This document shows positions 1 through 6,770 of a stretch of DNA of 18,201 nucleotides, one piece after another. The translations under genes and the position numbers were made by a program. Numbering within the stretch: position 1 is the stretch's first letter; each line of letters opens with the position of its first letter. The notes beneath the pieces were generated by a model. That model saw only the letters and a list, made by a program, of their open reading frames with translations. It ran no database searches and was not told the DNA's origin. The stretch comes from Candidatus Hydrogenedentota bacterium (GTDB lineage: Bacteria; Hydrogenedentota; Hydrogenedentia; Hydrogenedentales; SLHB01): positions 1 through 18,201 of the forward strand of contig JAFGTL010000078.1 of assembly GCA_016934125.1 (NCBI GenBank), in the 5' to 3' direction.

Positions 1-849
1 ATCGCCCCGGAAATTGAAGAAGATCACCGCGTCGCCGTCTTCGATGGTGCCCACGGGTTTCCCGTCCTCAACCACGACGAAACTGTCGAGATACTGATCC
101 GTAATGGCCGGATCTTCGTCGTAGTACGTCTGCACCGCTTCCGCAGCCGACGCGAAGGGCCGCCCTTCCCCGAGCACGTGGGCCTGCCACCCCTTCTCGA
201 CCACGGCCCAGTTCGCGTTATAGCGATCCATCGTCGTCACCATCCGGCCGCCGCCCGACGCGATCCGATAGTCGACGCCCTGGCCGCTGAGCGCCGCGAG
301 TTTCTCTTCGAGGGGCGCGATGTACTCGAGGGCGCTCTTCTCGCCCACGTCGCGGCCGTCCAGGAGCGGATGTACGCGCACCCGCGCCACCTGCGCCTTG
401 GCGCATCCGTCGAGGAGGGCGAACAACTGATGGATGTGGCTGTGCACGTTGCCGTCGGACAACAGGCCGATGAAGTGCACCGTGCCGCCGGCCTGGGCGC
501 GTTCGAGGGCCGAGCGCCACGCGGCGCCTTCGAGGATCCGGCCCGATTCGATGGCGTCGTTGACGAGCTTGGCGCCCTGGGCGAACACGCGGCCCGCGCC
601 GAGCGCGTTGTGGCCCACTTCCGAGTTGCCCATGTCGTCATCCGAGGGCAGGCCCACCGCGGTGCCGTGGGCTTTCAGTTTGGTGAACAGCGGCTCCCCG
701 AACAGCCCATCGAGCACGGGCGTATACGCCTGGAACACGCCGTCCGATTCGTCCCGTTTGCCGAGGCCGACGCCGTCCATGATCACGAACACGACGGGCC
801 CGGGGAACTCGTTGTAGCCTGCGAGCCGTTTCAGTTCGAGGTTGCTCAT
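1..849 (-). CDS. gpmI: 2,3-bisphosphoglycerate-independent phosphoglycerate mutase (3' end outside window)
   Basis: Cytosolic glycolytic/gluconeogenic enzyme interconverting 3- and 2-phosphoglycerate through a phosphoserine intermediate, with two metal ions. The reading frame is open from the ATG at 849 to the window edge (283 codons), about half of the usual ~510-550 residues. Visible family landmarks are the metal-site start FVIMDGVGLG near residue 22, the phosphoserine region PSDDDMGNSEVGHNALGAGR, the substrate motif HFIGLLSDGNVHSH, the DGRD motif, the segment RYNANWAVVEKGWQAHVLG and the final GDAVIFFNFRGD. The serine in GNSEVGHNA is the expected phosphorylated residue. The gene starts 41 bp after the dapL stop on the same strand, so the two are probably cotranscribed. 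Lysine/DAP synthesis and glycolysis are not an obligatory pair, so the linkage may be accidental. Identification is firm; only the missing C-terminal half is unseen. Confidence 0.97.
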   Translation of the reverse strand, partial: MSNLELKRLAGYNEFPGPVVFVIMDGVGLGKRDESDGVFQAYTPVLDGLFGEPLFTKLKAHGTAVGLPSDDDMGNSEVGHNALGAGRVFAQGAKLVNDAIESGRILEGAAWRSALERAQAGGTVHFIGLLSDGNVHSHIHQLFALLDGCAKAQVARVRVHPLLDGRDVGEKSALEYIAPLEEKLAALSGQGVDYRIASGGGRMVTTMDRYNANWAVVEKGWQAHVLGEGRPFASAAEAVQTYYDEDPAITDQYLDSFVVVEDGKPVGTIEDGDAVIFFNFRGD

Positions 850-890
850 CGATGATTCCTTTCGTCCAGGCCGCGCTCGGCCGGCGCGCG

Positions 891-2114
891 TTACAGGTTG
901 AGGTTCTGCTGGATGCTGTCAACGGCGACGCGGATGTCGTCGGCGTGGCCGAACGCGCTCAGCCGGAAGTAGCCTTCGCCGTTCGGGCCAAACCCCGAGC
1001 CCGGCGTGCCCACCACGTGCGTCTCGTTCAGCAGCTTGTCGAAGAAGTCCCACGACGACATGTCGTTCGGCGTCTTCATCCAGATATAGGGCGCGTTCAC
1101 GCCGCCGAAAGTCTTGATGCCGATGGCATCGAGCCCGTCTTTGATCGTCTTCGCGTTCGCCATGTAGTACGCAACGAGGCCGCGGCATTCCTTCCGGCCC
1201 TGCTCGGATAACGCCGCGAGCCCGCCCTGCTGCACGATGTTCGACGCCTCGTTGAACATCGTCGTCTGCCGCCGGAACCACAGCCGGTTCAGTTCGCCCG
1301 GTTCCGCGTCTTCGCAGGTGAGCGCCTTCGGCACCACCGTCCATCCGAGGCGGACGCCCGTAAACCCGGCCTCTTTCGAGAAACTGTTGATCTCGAGCGC
1401 GCATTCCTTGGCGCCGTCCACCTCGAAAATCGTCCGCGGCAGATCCGGATCGCTGATGTAGGCCGCGTAGGCCGCGTCGAAGATGATCACCGCCCCCGTC
1501 TTGCGCGCGTACTCGACGAACGTGGCCAGTTGCTCTTTCGTCGCCACGGCCCCCGTCGGGTTGTTCGGGCTGCACAGGTAGATGAGATCCACCTTGCCCT
1601 CGGGCAACGCCGGGAAGAAACCGTTCTCCTCGGTGCACGGCATATACACCATGCCCTCGTATCCGGCGTCGGTGCCCGCCCCCGTCCGCCCGCCGATCAC
1701 GGCGCTGTCCACGTACACCGGATACGCCGGATCCTGCACCGCCACCACGCTGGCCGCGTCGAAGATGGACTGGATATTGGCCGAATCGGGTTTGGCGCCG
1801 TCGCTGATGAAGATCTCGTCCAGCTCGATCGACGCGCCGTGCCCGGCGTAGCGGGCCGCCAGGGCCTCGCGCAGGGGCACCTCGCCCTGTTCCGCGCCGT
1901 AGCCGGTGTAGGTGGCCGGATCGGCGAGAGCGTCCACCGCCCGGCGCAATCCCGCCACCACCGTCGGCGTGAGCGGCTCGGTGGTATCGCCGATGCCCAG
2001 GCGCATGACGCGCGCGCCGGGATGATCGGCGAGAAACGCCGTCGTCCGCCGGCGGATCTCGGGAAACAGATAGCCCGCCCGCAGTTTCCGGTAGTTCGCA
2101 TTCACTCTGGCCAT
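891..2114 (-). CDS. dapL: LL-diaminopimelate aminotransferase
   Basis: PLP-dependent class I/II aminotransferase converting tetrahydrodipicolinate directly to LL-2,6-diaminopimelate with glutamate as amino donor. This short route replaces DapD/DapC/DapE in lysine and peptidoglycan precursor synthesis. At 407 residues it has the normal family length. The N-terminus VNANYRKLRAGYLFPEI, then RLGIGDTTEPL, YTGYGAEQGE, FISDGAKPDSANIQ, QDPAYPVYVD and CSPNNPTGAV are all DapL-type, and SFSKEAGFTGVRLGW contains the PLP lysine (Lys247). The ATG at 2114 is chosen because homologues begin just before VNxxY and AGGA lies 5 nt upstream; an in-frame start at 2138 would add eight unlike residues. A promoter-like pair lies at 2188-2217. 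gpmI follows after 41 bp. DapL has a restricted bacterial distribution (Chlamydiae, some PVC-like and other phyla, plants), which gives a mild taxonomic hint. Confidence 0.96.
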   Translation of the reverse strand: MARVNANYRKLRAGYLFPEIRRRTTAFLADHPGARVMRLGIGDTTEPLTPTVVAGLRRAVDALADPATYTGYGAEQGEVPLREALAARYAGHGASIELDEIFISDGAKPDSANIQSIFDAASVVAVQDPAYPVYVDSAVIGGRTGAGTDAGYEGMVYMPCTEENGFFPALPEGKVDLIYLCSPNNPTGAVATKEQLATFVEYARKTGAVIIFDAAYAAYISDPDLPRTIFEVDGAKECALEINSFSKEAGFTGVRLGWTVVPKALTCEDAEPGELNRLWFRRQTTMFNEASNIVQQGGLAALSEQGRKECRGLVAYYMANAKTIKDGLDAIGIKTFGGVNAPYIWMKTPNDMSSWDFFDKLLNETHVVGTPGSGFGPNGEGYFRLSAFGHADDIRVAVDSIQQNLNL

Positions 2115-2187
2115 AGTCGTCCTGTCCTCTCTCGACATGGTTGTCTATTTCCGCGCAGGGCAGCGGACCGCAACGCCCGGGTGCAGC

Positions 2188-2217
2188 ACTATACCGCAAA
2201 GGGCCGGCCGAATTGAA
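2188..2217 (-). promoter_or_regulatory. Putative sigma70-type promoter of dapL-gpmI
   Basis: On the minus strand a TATAGT -10 box (2188-2193) matches consensus at five of six positions. It lies 18 bp from a weak -35 TTCAAT (2212-2217). The predicted start near 2181 gives a 5' leader of about 67 nt before the dapL ATG at 2114. I see no lysine-riboswitch-like structure in the leader. The -35 is poor, so this rests mainly on the -10 box and position. Confidence 0.5.
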
Positions 2218-2285
2218 GCCCCCACGCCTTCGGCCTCGCTCATCCCTGGTTTGCGCCAGAACCACAAGACCGGGTGCGTGTAGAC

Positions 2286-2361
2286 GCCGGGAATCTGCGC
2301 GAACCTCGGGACATGTTCAGAGCGGAGTCTTCGACGCGAAAACGTGTCCCGAGGCCCCGGC
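2286..2361. repeat. Long two-part inverted repeat between divergent genes
   Basis: The arms at 2304-2317 (CCTCGGGACATGTT) and 2341-2354 (AACGTGTCCCGAGG) pair over 14 bp with one mismatch, which would be a G-U pair in RNA, around a 23-nt loop. A second pair, GCCGGG (2286-2291) with CCCGGC (2356-2361), flanks it. It lies between the two divergent promoters (2188-2217 on minus and 2473-2501 on plus) and outside both predicted transcripts, so it is neither a leader structure nor a terminator of a visible gene. The rest of 2115-2507 holds nothing I can support as coding. It is most simply a member of an intergenic repeat family; a protein-binding site is possible. Confidence 0.7.
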
Positions 2362-2472
2362 TGGGCCACAAGCGCACCCTCTCTCCATCCGGGCCGGTGG
2401 CTTCGGTTGTGGTGCGAGCACCTCGAAAGCCAGAACCGGCGAGGAGTGACGCGCTCGACCGCTCGATCTGTC

Positions 2473-2501
2473 TTGACATACTACGGGACGTGGCCTAGAT
2501 T
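2473..2501 (+). promoter_or_regulatory. Sigma70-type promoter immediately upstream of the 2508 gene
   Basis: A perfect -35 TTGACA (2473-2478), a 17-bp spacer and TAGATT (2496-2501, four of six matches) form a near-consensus promoter. The expected transcription start, about 7 nt after the -10 box, falls on or next to the A of the ATG at 2508. No Shine-Dalgarno sequence could fit between them, so the transcript is predicted to be leaderless. Confidence 0.75.
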
Positions 2502-2507
2502 GGCCGC

Positions 2508-3641
2508 ATGGAACTCGTTGCGCTACGCCGGGCCCGGCTGGCCGTCTGCGTCCTCGTGTGCGGTGCCGCCGTGGCCGTCGGATGGGCCGTGTGCGGCCGG
2601 CTCGAGTACAACGGTGCCGCGCTCATTCCGGGCGCCTTGGCCGGCCTCGCTATCGCCCTCGCCAGCGGCGATGAACGCCGCCTCAACCGGGGCCCGGTGC
2701 TCGCCGCGGCGGGCGCTCTCGGCACCGGCCTCAGCGCGCTCATCGCGTCGCGCCCGGTGCTCGACGGCGTCGACACGGTGGCAGCGGGCGCGGTGCTGGC
2801 CCTGGCGGCAAAGGGCGCCGTGGTAGGCGGTGTGGCCGGGGCGGCCTTGGGCATGGCGCTGAGCCGGACACCCTATCGGATGCGCGACGCGGCGTGGCTC
2901 GTGCCGGCCCTGGCCTGGTGGTGCTTCACCGGCGGCCGCCGGTGGCGCGACACGGGCGCGCCCGGCGATCTCTCCCTGGAACTCGCCCTCGCCCTCCTCG
3001 TCGGGATCGTGTGGCTCGCCGCGTTCAAACGCGATCGGCCCGCCGTGTTCGCCTCGCTGTGCGGCGCCGCAGGATTCGGCGCCGGGCTGCCCCTCGGCGC
3101 GGCCGCGCAGCTCTGGGGGGCGCGGGCAGGCGCCCACGTGGACTGGCTGTTCATCGGCCATGGCGTGTGCGGCTTCATCGGCGGCGGCGCGATCGGCCTG
3201 GCCGCCTACATCATCGAGGAAGATCTCGTCCGGCCCGCCGAAGCGGGCTGGGATTCGGCCGGGCGGTTCGCCCTCGCGTTGGTGGCCTGGTGGCTTCCAT
3301 TCCGAACCGGCTACGAGGCCATGGCGTACTGGGCCTACACCTGCGACGTGGTGCCCGTTGCGGCGGTATACGCGTACGTGGTGCTGGGGGTTGGACTGCC
3401 CGCAGCCGCCGGTGCGTGGCTCGATCGCCGGGCCACAGGGGCGCCGGCCACGGGCGTGGCCGCGGGCCTCTTCGTCTGGGTGATGGGCGCCACCTTCCTG
3501 CTGCAAGCGCTCGTCGTATTCTTCCCGACACGCGTCCCCGGGGTGGATGCGTGGACAACCCTGGCCGGGGCCGCCTGCTGCATCGCCCTCGCCGCCTACG
3601 CCCTCCTCCGGCACCTCCGCCGGCCCGGCTCGGCTGCCTGA
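2508..3641 (+). CDS. Polytopic integral membrane protein of unknown function
   Basis: A 377-residue protein made almost entirely of hydrophobic, Ala/Gly/Leu/Val-rich helices separated by short charged loops. I count roughly ten candidate membrane segments, beginning at residues 11-28 (AVCVLVCGAAVAVGWAV) and ending near 350-368 (TLAGAACCIALAAYALL). A short basic C-terminus (LLRHLRRPGSAA) fits a cytoplasmic end by the positive-inside rule. Notable loops carry WWCFTGGRRWRD (~residue 137) and FIGHGVCGFIGGGAIG (~residue 217), the latter glycine-rich as in helix-packing regions of transporters. I do not recognise the family and assign no substrate. The gene stands alone on the plus strand, divergent from dapL, with its own strong promoter and possibly no leader. 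Coding status is supported by the promoter, the clean membrane topology and the lack of any competing frame. Confidence 0.8.
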   Translation: MELVALRRARLAVCVLVCGAAVAVGWAVCGRLEYNGAALIPGALAGLAIALASGDERRLNRGPVLAAAGALGTGLSALIASRPVLDGVDTVAAGAVLALAAKGAVVGGVAGAALGMALSRTPYRMRDAAWLVPALAWWCFTGGRRWRDTGAPGDLSLELALALLVGIVWLAAFKRDRPAVFASLCGAAGFGAGLPLGAAAQLWGARAGAHVDWLFIGHGVCGFIGGGAIGLAAYIIEEDLVRPAEAGWDSAGRFALALVAWWLPFRTGYEAMAYWAYTCDVVPVAAVYAYVVLGVGLPAAAGAWLDRRATGAPATGVAAGLFVWVMGATFLLQALVVFFPTRVPGVDAWTTLAGAACCIALAAYALLRHLRRPGSAA

Positions 3642-3717
3642 GCGGATCGGCCACCAAATACACGGACAACACGGATCGAGGATGAGAGGAGGAGGCGAGC
3701 CACACTCTCGCCCGCTG

Positions 3718-3816
3718 CGTGCGCCCGCTCCGTGCGCCCGCTCCGTGCGCCCGCTCCGTGCGCCCGCTCCGTGCGCCCGCTCCGTGCGCCCGCTCCGTGC
3801 GCCCGCTCCGTGCGCC
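3718..3816. repeat. Perfect 13-bp tandem repeat, seven copies plus a partial
   Basis: The unit CGTGCGCCCGCTC occurs seven times without a mismatch from 3718 to 3808, followed by eight more bases of an eighth copy. A diverged partial unit (GCCCGCTG) precedes it. Because 13 is not a multiple of three, all forward frames read through the same cycling peptide, which explains the spurious open frames here. The perfect identity suggests recent expansion by replication slippage, so copy number probably varies between strains. Confidence 0.97.
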
Positions 3817-3871
3817 ACCGGCGCACGTTCACACGGCTCCGCCTCGGGATTCCTCTGCGCGTCTCCGCGTC

Positions 3872-3911
3872 CTCTGCGCGCTCTCTGCGCGCTCTCTGCG
3901 CGCTCTCTGCG
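3872..3911. repeat. 11-bp tandem repeat
   Basis: Three perfect copies of CTCTGCGCGCT (3872-3882, 3883-3893, 3894-3904) are followed by a partial copy. Diverged relatives sit just upstream (CCTCTGCGCGTCTCCGCGT, 3852-3870). The motif differs from the 13-bp repeat before it in sequence and period, so two independent arrays adjoin in the same spacer. Confidence 0.9.
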
Positions 3912-3989
3912 TTTGTCTCTCGCTGGCGCCGCACCGCGTGATCCGTGCCAGCAGGAGGGGCCGTCAGGGAGGAGTCCCTCGACATCCGA

Positions 3990-4178
3990 TCACCGAACCG
4001 CCAGCAGGCACATCCCCAGTTCTTCTTCGAGGCCCTGCAGGCGATCGAGCATGTCGGCCGGAAGGGACGCGGGATCGAGCGCTACGTCCGTCAACGCGAC
4101 GAGGCGCATCCCCGTGAGCCGTTCAAGCTCCTGCACCCGTTCGAGCCCTTCGTCGTCCAGCTTCGCGAAGACATACAT
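3990..4178 (-). CDS. Small acidic protein of unknown function (62 aa)
   Basis: A 62-residue protein begins MYVFAKLDDEGLERVQELER and ends LGMCLLAVR. It is rich in Glu, Asp and Leu with a heptad-like helical pattern in two stretches (about residues 9-21 and 43-55), and the short hydrophobic ends MYVFAKL and GMCLLAVR could form strands, suggesting a compact alpha/beta fold. The ATG at 4178 has an excellent ribosome-binding site, AAGGAGG, 5 nt upstream, the best argument that the gene is real. It starts 30 bp after the stop of the GH3-LysM gene on the same strand, so it is probably the last gene of that operon. I do not recognise the family. The opposite strand is also open here, but without a comparable start signal. 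Confidence 0.75.
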   Translation of the reverse strand: MYVFAKLDDEGLERVQELERLTGMRLVALTDVALDPASLPADMLDRLQGLEEELGMCLLAVR

Positions 4179-4208
4179 GGCTGCCTCCTTCGTGCGGCGC
4201 CGGACGCC

Positions 4209-6467
4209 CTATTCTTCCGCCGGCGCTCCCTCGTCCGTGCTGGCTTCGTCTGCATCGTCAGCGCTGGCATCTTCGGCACCGGCATCCCCGGTGCCGGCAT
4301 CTTCGGCGCCGGCATCCCCGGTGCCGGCATCCCCGGTGCCAGCATCCCCGGTGCCGGCATCTTCGGCGCCGGCATCGCCGGCGCCAGCCTGATCCTGCTC
4401 TTCTTCCCCGCCCGTGGCTTCAGGCACATAGATCGTCAGTTTCCGGCCCCATTTGATATCATCCGCGTCTTTGAGCCCGTTCCATGCGACGATATCGGAC
4501 GCCTTCACCTGGAATTTCCCCGCGATCCGGCCCAGGCTGTCCCCCCGCTGGATGGTGTACTCCTCGGCGCGCGTGTTCGGCGGGGGCACAACCGGCTCGT
4601 CGGCCGGTTCGGCTTCCGCCACTTCCGGCTCCTCCACCGGGGGCTCCTCGGCTGCGGGCGCTGCCGCCGGCGCCTCTTCGGGCGGCGCCTCAGGCGCCGC
4701 TTCCGGTGGAACGGCCTCGGGGGGCTCGGGGGCCTTGGGCGCCTCTTCCGGCGCCGCGGGCGCTTCTTCGGCGGCGTCTTCGGGCACATACACCGTCAAC
4801 GTCGTGCCCCATTTCACATTGTCATCCGGCAAGTCGTTCCATGCCACGAGATCGCGGGTTCGCACCCCGAACTTGGCCGCGATCCGCGACAGCACGTCGC
4901 CCCGTTTCACCTCGTACTCGACGGGCTTCGTGTCGGGCGGCCCCGCGGGGGCCGCCTCGGGTTCCGCGTCGGACTTGGGCGGGCGAGGCGGGGCCGCGGC
5001 CGCAACCTTCACCTCGCCTTCGAAGGTGGCTTGCTCGCGGGGGCCGGGCTCGCGCAGCCACCGCTGCCAGGCGCCGAACCGCGCTTCGCTTGCGGCAAGC
5101 TGCCGGCTCGACACGGTTCCGTCCGCGACCGCCTGCTCGATGGCGCGGCATACGGCCCGAACCCGGGCCGGATCGAACTCGATGACGAGCACCATGTCGC
5201 ACCCGGCCACGAGCGCCTCGACCGCCGCCTCCTCGATGCTGCGCGACTCGGTAATCGCGCCCATGGTGATGTTATCGGTGATGATGAGTCCGTGGTATCC
5301 CCAATTCTCGCGCAGGTTGTCGCGCACCAGCACGGGCGAGAGCGACGCCGGCCGGGGCGGATTCACCGGATCGACCGCGGGCACCGCGATGTGGCCGATC
5401 ATGATGCCCGGGATCTTCCATTCGGCCGCTTCCGAGAAGGGATACACCGCCCGCGCCACCGCTTTGAGCTCCTGATCGAGGATCGCGAGCGTGTCGTGGG
5501 TGTTCTGCGTCACGCCGCCGTGGCCCGGATAGTGCTTGCCGACCGGCAGCGCGCCCCCGGCCATGATCCCGTCGGCAAAGGCCACGCCCATGGCGGCCAC
5601 CAGTTCATGATCCTCGCCGAAGGCGCGCGACTCCATGCCGGCCGTCGCGCCCGGTTCGTACACATCGAGCACCGGGGCGAACACGACGCCGATGCCCCGT
5701 TCCCGGCAGGCCTCGCCGAACACCCGGCCCACCCGGCGCGCCGCACCCAGATCGCCCCCAGCGCCCAGTTCCGCCGCGCCCGGCGCATCCTCGAGCCCGA
5801 GCCGGTTCACCATGCCGCCTTCCTGATCCACCGCGATCAGCGGCGCGTCCCCGATGCCCTCGCCCAGGCCCACGGCCTCTTTGATCTCGGCGACGAGCGC
5901 CTTGATCTGATCGGCGCTCTTGCAGTTATCGCCCAGCAGCACCACGCCCCCGGGCTTCAACTCCGTGAGGAGCGCCCGTTCCGCATCCGTCAGCTTCTCC
6001 CCGCGCACCGTCACGAACAGGCGCCGGGCCGGCCACGTGTCCCGCATCGCGTCCAGGCCGGCCACCGCGGCCAACTCAGGATCCGGCTCCGCCTCGCCTT
6101 CCGGCGGCGCGTCCTCCGCCGCCGCTTCCGGCGGCGCGTCCGGGGCCGGGCCCGATTCAACCGGCTCGGGCTCTTCTCCGGCCTCGCCGGCCCCGCCGGG
6201 TGGCGCCGGCGCGGGCACGGCGACGCCCGCCTGTTCGAATGGCGCGTGCTCGCCCTTGTCCGCAGCGGGTTCCTCGGCGCCTTGCTCCGGTGCGGCCGGC
6301 GGCGGCACCGGCTCGATAGGGGCTTCGTCGCGCCGGGCGATTGCATCGCGCGGGGCCGGTTCCCGATCCGTGCAGAACATGGCATAGCAGATCGAGAACC
6401 CGATGGCGATTCCCAGGAGGAACGTAACAAGAAGATTCGTCAGCGATTGGCCGGCGCGTTTGCTCAC
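4209..6467 (-). CDS. Membrane-anchored NagZ-like GH3 glycosidase with two LysM domains
   Basis: A 752-residue cell-envelope protein, probably an exo-beta-N-acetylglucosaminidase acting on peptidoglycan fragments. Order: transmembrane anchor (about residues 8-30), Pro/Glu/Ala-rich linker to ~140, GH3 barrel (~145-490), LysM1 (~514-560), another Pro/Glu/Ala linker, LysM2 (~634-682), acidic repetitive tail. GH3 landmarks are IAVDQEGGMVNRL, KHYPGHG (Lys311-Gly317) and IITDNITMGAI with the expected nucleophile Asp398. NagZ enzymes normally have Asp-x-His after KHFPGHG; here it reads Asn322-Thr-His324, so the Asp of the catalytic dyad is replaced. The LysM repeats (VKRGDVLSRIAAKFGV and IQRGDSLGRIAGKFQV) would bind the glycan. 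GTG at 6467 is preferred because GGAGG lies 5 nt upstream; an upstream TTG at 6506 lacks such support. Whether it is active on GlcNAc is inference. Confidence 0.9.
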   Translation of the reverse strand: MSKRAGQSLTNLLVTFLLGIAIGFSICYAMFCTDREPAPRDAIARRDEAPIEPVPPPAAPEQGAEEPAADKGEHAPFEQAGVAVPAPAPPGGAGEAGEEPEPVESGPAPDAPPEAAAEDAPPEGEAEPDPELAAVAGLDAMRDTWPARRLFVTVRGEKLTDAERALLTELKPGGVVLLGDNCKSADQIKALVAEIKEAVGLGEGIGDAPLIAVDQEGGMVNRLGLEDAPGAAELGAGGDLGAARRVGRVFGEACRERGIGVVFAPVLDVYEPGATAGMESRAFGEDHELVAAMGVAFADGIMAGGALPVGKHYPGHGGVTQNTHDTLAILDQELKAVARAVYPFSEAAEWKIPGIMIGHIAVPAVDPVNPPRPASLSPVLVRDNLRENWGYHGLIITDNITMGAITESRSIEEAAVEALVAGCDMVLVIEFDPARVRAVCRAIEQAVADGTVSSRQLAASEARFGAWQRWLREPGPREQATFEGEVKVAAAAPPRPPKSDAEPEAAPAGPPDTKPVEYEVKRGDVLSRIAAKFGVRTRDLVAWNDLPDDNVKWGTTLTVYVPEDAAEEAPAAPEEAPKAPEPPEAVPPEAAPEAPPEEAPAAAPAAEEPPVEEPEVAEAEPADEPVVPPPNTRAEEYTIQRGDSLGRIAGKFQVKASDIVAWNGLKDADDIKWGRKLTIYVPEATGGEEEQDQAGAGDAGAEDAGTGDAGTGDAGTGDAGAEDAGTGDAGAEDASADDADEASTDEGAPAEE
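4266..4385. repeat. In-frame 15-bp repeat array encoding the GDAGT/EDAGA tail
   Basis: Eight 15-bp units of the form GGCATCCCCGGTGCC or GGCATCTTCGGCGCC run head to tail inside the GH3-LysM gene and encode alternating Gly-Asp-Ala-Gly-Thr and Glu-Asp-Ala-Gly-Ala pentapeptides near the C-terminus. The period is a multiple of three, so copy-number changes would lengthen or shorten the tail without breaking the frame. Units alternate between two versions, suggesting expansion of a 30-bp pair. Confidence 0.92.
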
Positions 6468-6770
6468 TCCCACCTCCACGGCATGGCCCGATTCCCCAAC
6501 CGGCAAGACTGTCGGCAGAAGGGTAGCACATCGCTCGGATCACTTCCACGAGATCGCGTGAATCCCGAATCGCCGGTCGAGATCCCGCAAGGTGCCGCGC
6601 AAGCCAAGCCCGGCCGCACGCCCCGTGCCCGCGCGAAACTCACCGACGCCGTGAGTGCGTGGCCGAGCGAGACTCATGCAACGTCCAGGACTTCGAGCGC
6701 GCCACAATCGGCTACCCGGCGACCGGGCGTGAATCGGGCAGGAATCGAGCCGGGCAGCGGCGCAGCCGGC
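6468..6770. other. Spacer between dnaX and the GH3-LysM gene
   Basis: No gene is visible in these 303 bp. A small perfect hairpin CCCGG-CGA-CCGGG sits near 6716-6728, without a T-tract, so it is at best a weak terminator for dnaX. On the minus strand TGC-TACCCT (TACCCT at 6520-6525) resembles an extended -10 box and would start the GH3-LysM mRNA near 6513, but I find no convincing -35. The Shine-Dalgarno GGAGG for the GTG at 6467 is at 6473-6477. Confidence 0.5.

Larger units (their letters stand above)
3642..3989. other. Non-coding spacer with mixed short repeats
   Basis: This 348-bp stretch lies between two genes that converge on it. It starts with ACACGGA repeated twice (CACGGACAACACGGATC, about 3661-3677), followed by a purine-rich stretch and two different tandem repeats, listed separately. 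Near 3966-3979 a small inverted repeat (AGGGA-GGAG-TCCCT) could be a weak terminator, but no T-tract follows on either strand. I see no protein-coding sequence; the frames open here only reflect repeat periodicity. Confidence 0.75.

Noticed and set aside
2115..2181. A lysine riboswitch in the dapL leader
   Set aside because: The predicted leader is only about 67 nt and lacks the multi-helix lysine-box features; the nearby hairpin lies upstream of the promoter.
2240..2480. A small gene between dapL and the membrane protein (frame including IPGVYTHPVLWFW)
   Set aside because: The frame crosses the inverted repeat, has no ribosome-binding site and shows no domain. The readable peptide could be a relic or chance; I cannot support a gene.
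3718..3816. A CRISPR array at the 13-bp repeat
   Set aside because: The units are directly contiguous with no unique spacers, and there are no cas genes in the window.
3718..3850. A repetitive protein of the type APCARSVRPLR on either strand
   Set aside because: It is the translation of a 13-bp tandem repeat cycling through all frames. No start signal or non-repeat domain accompanies it.
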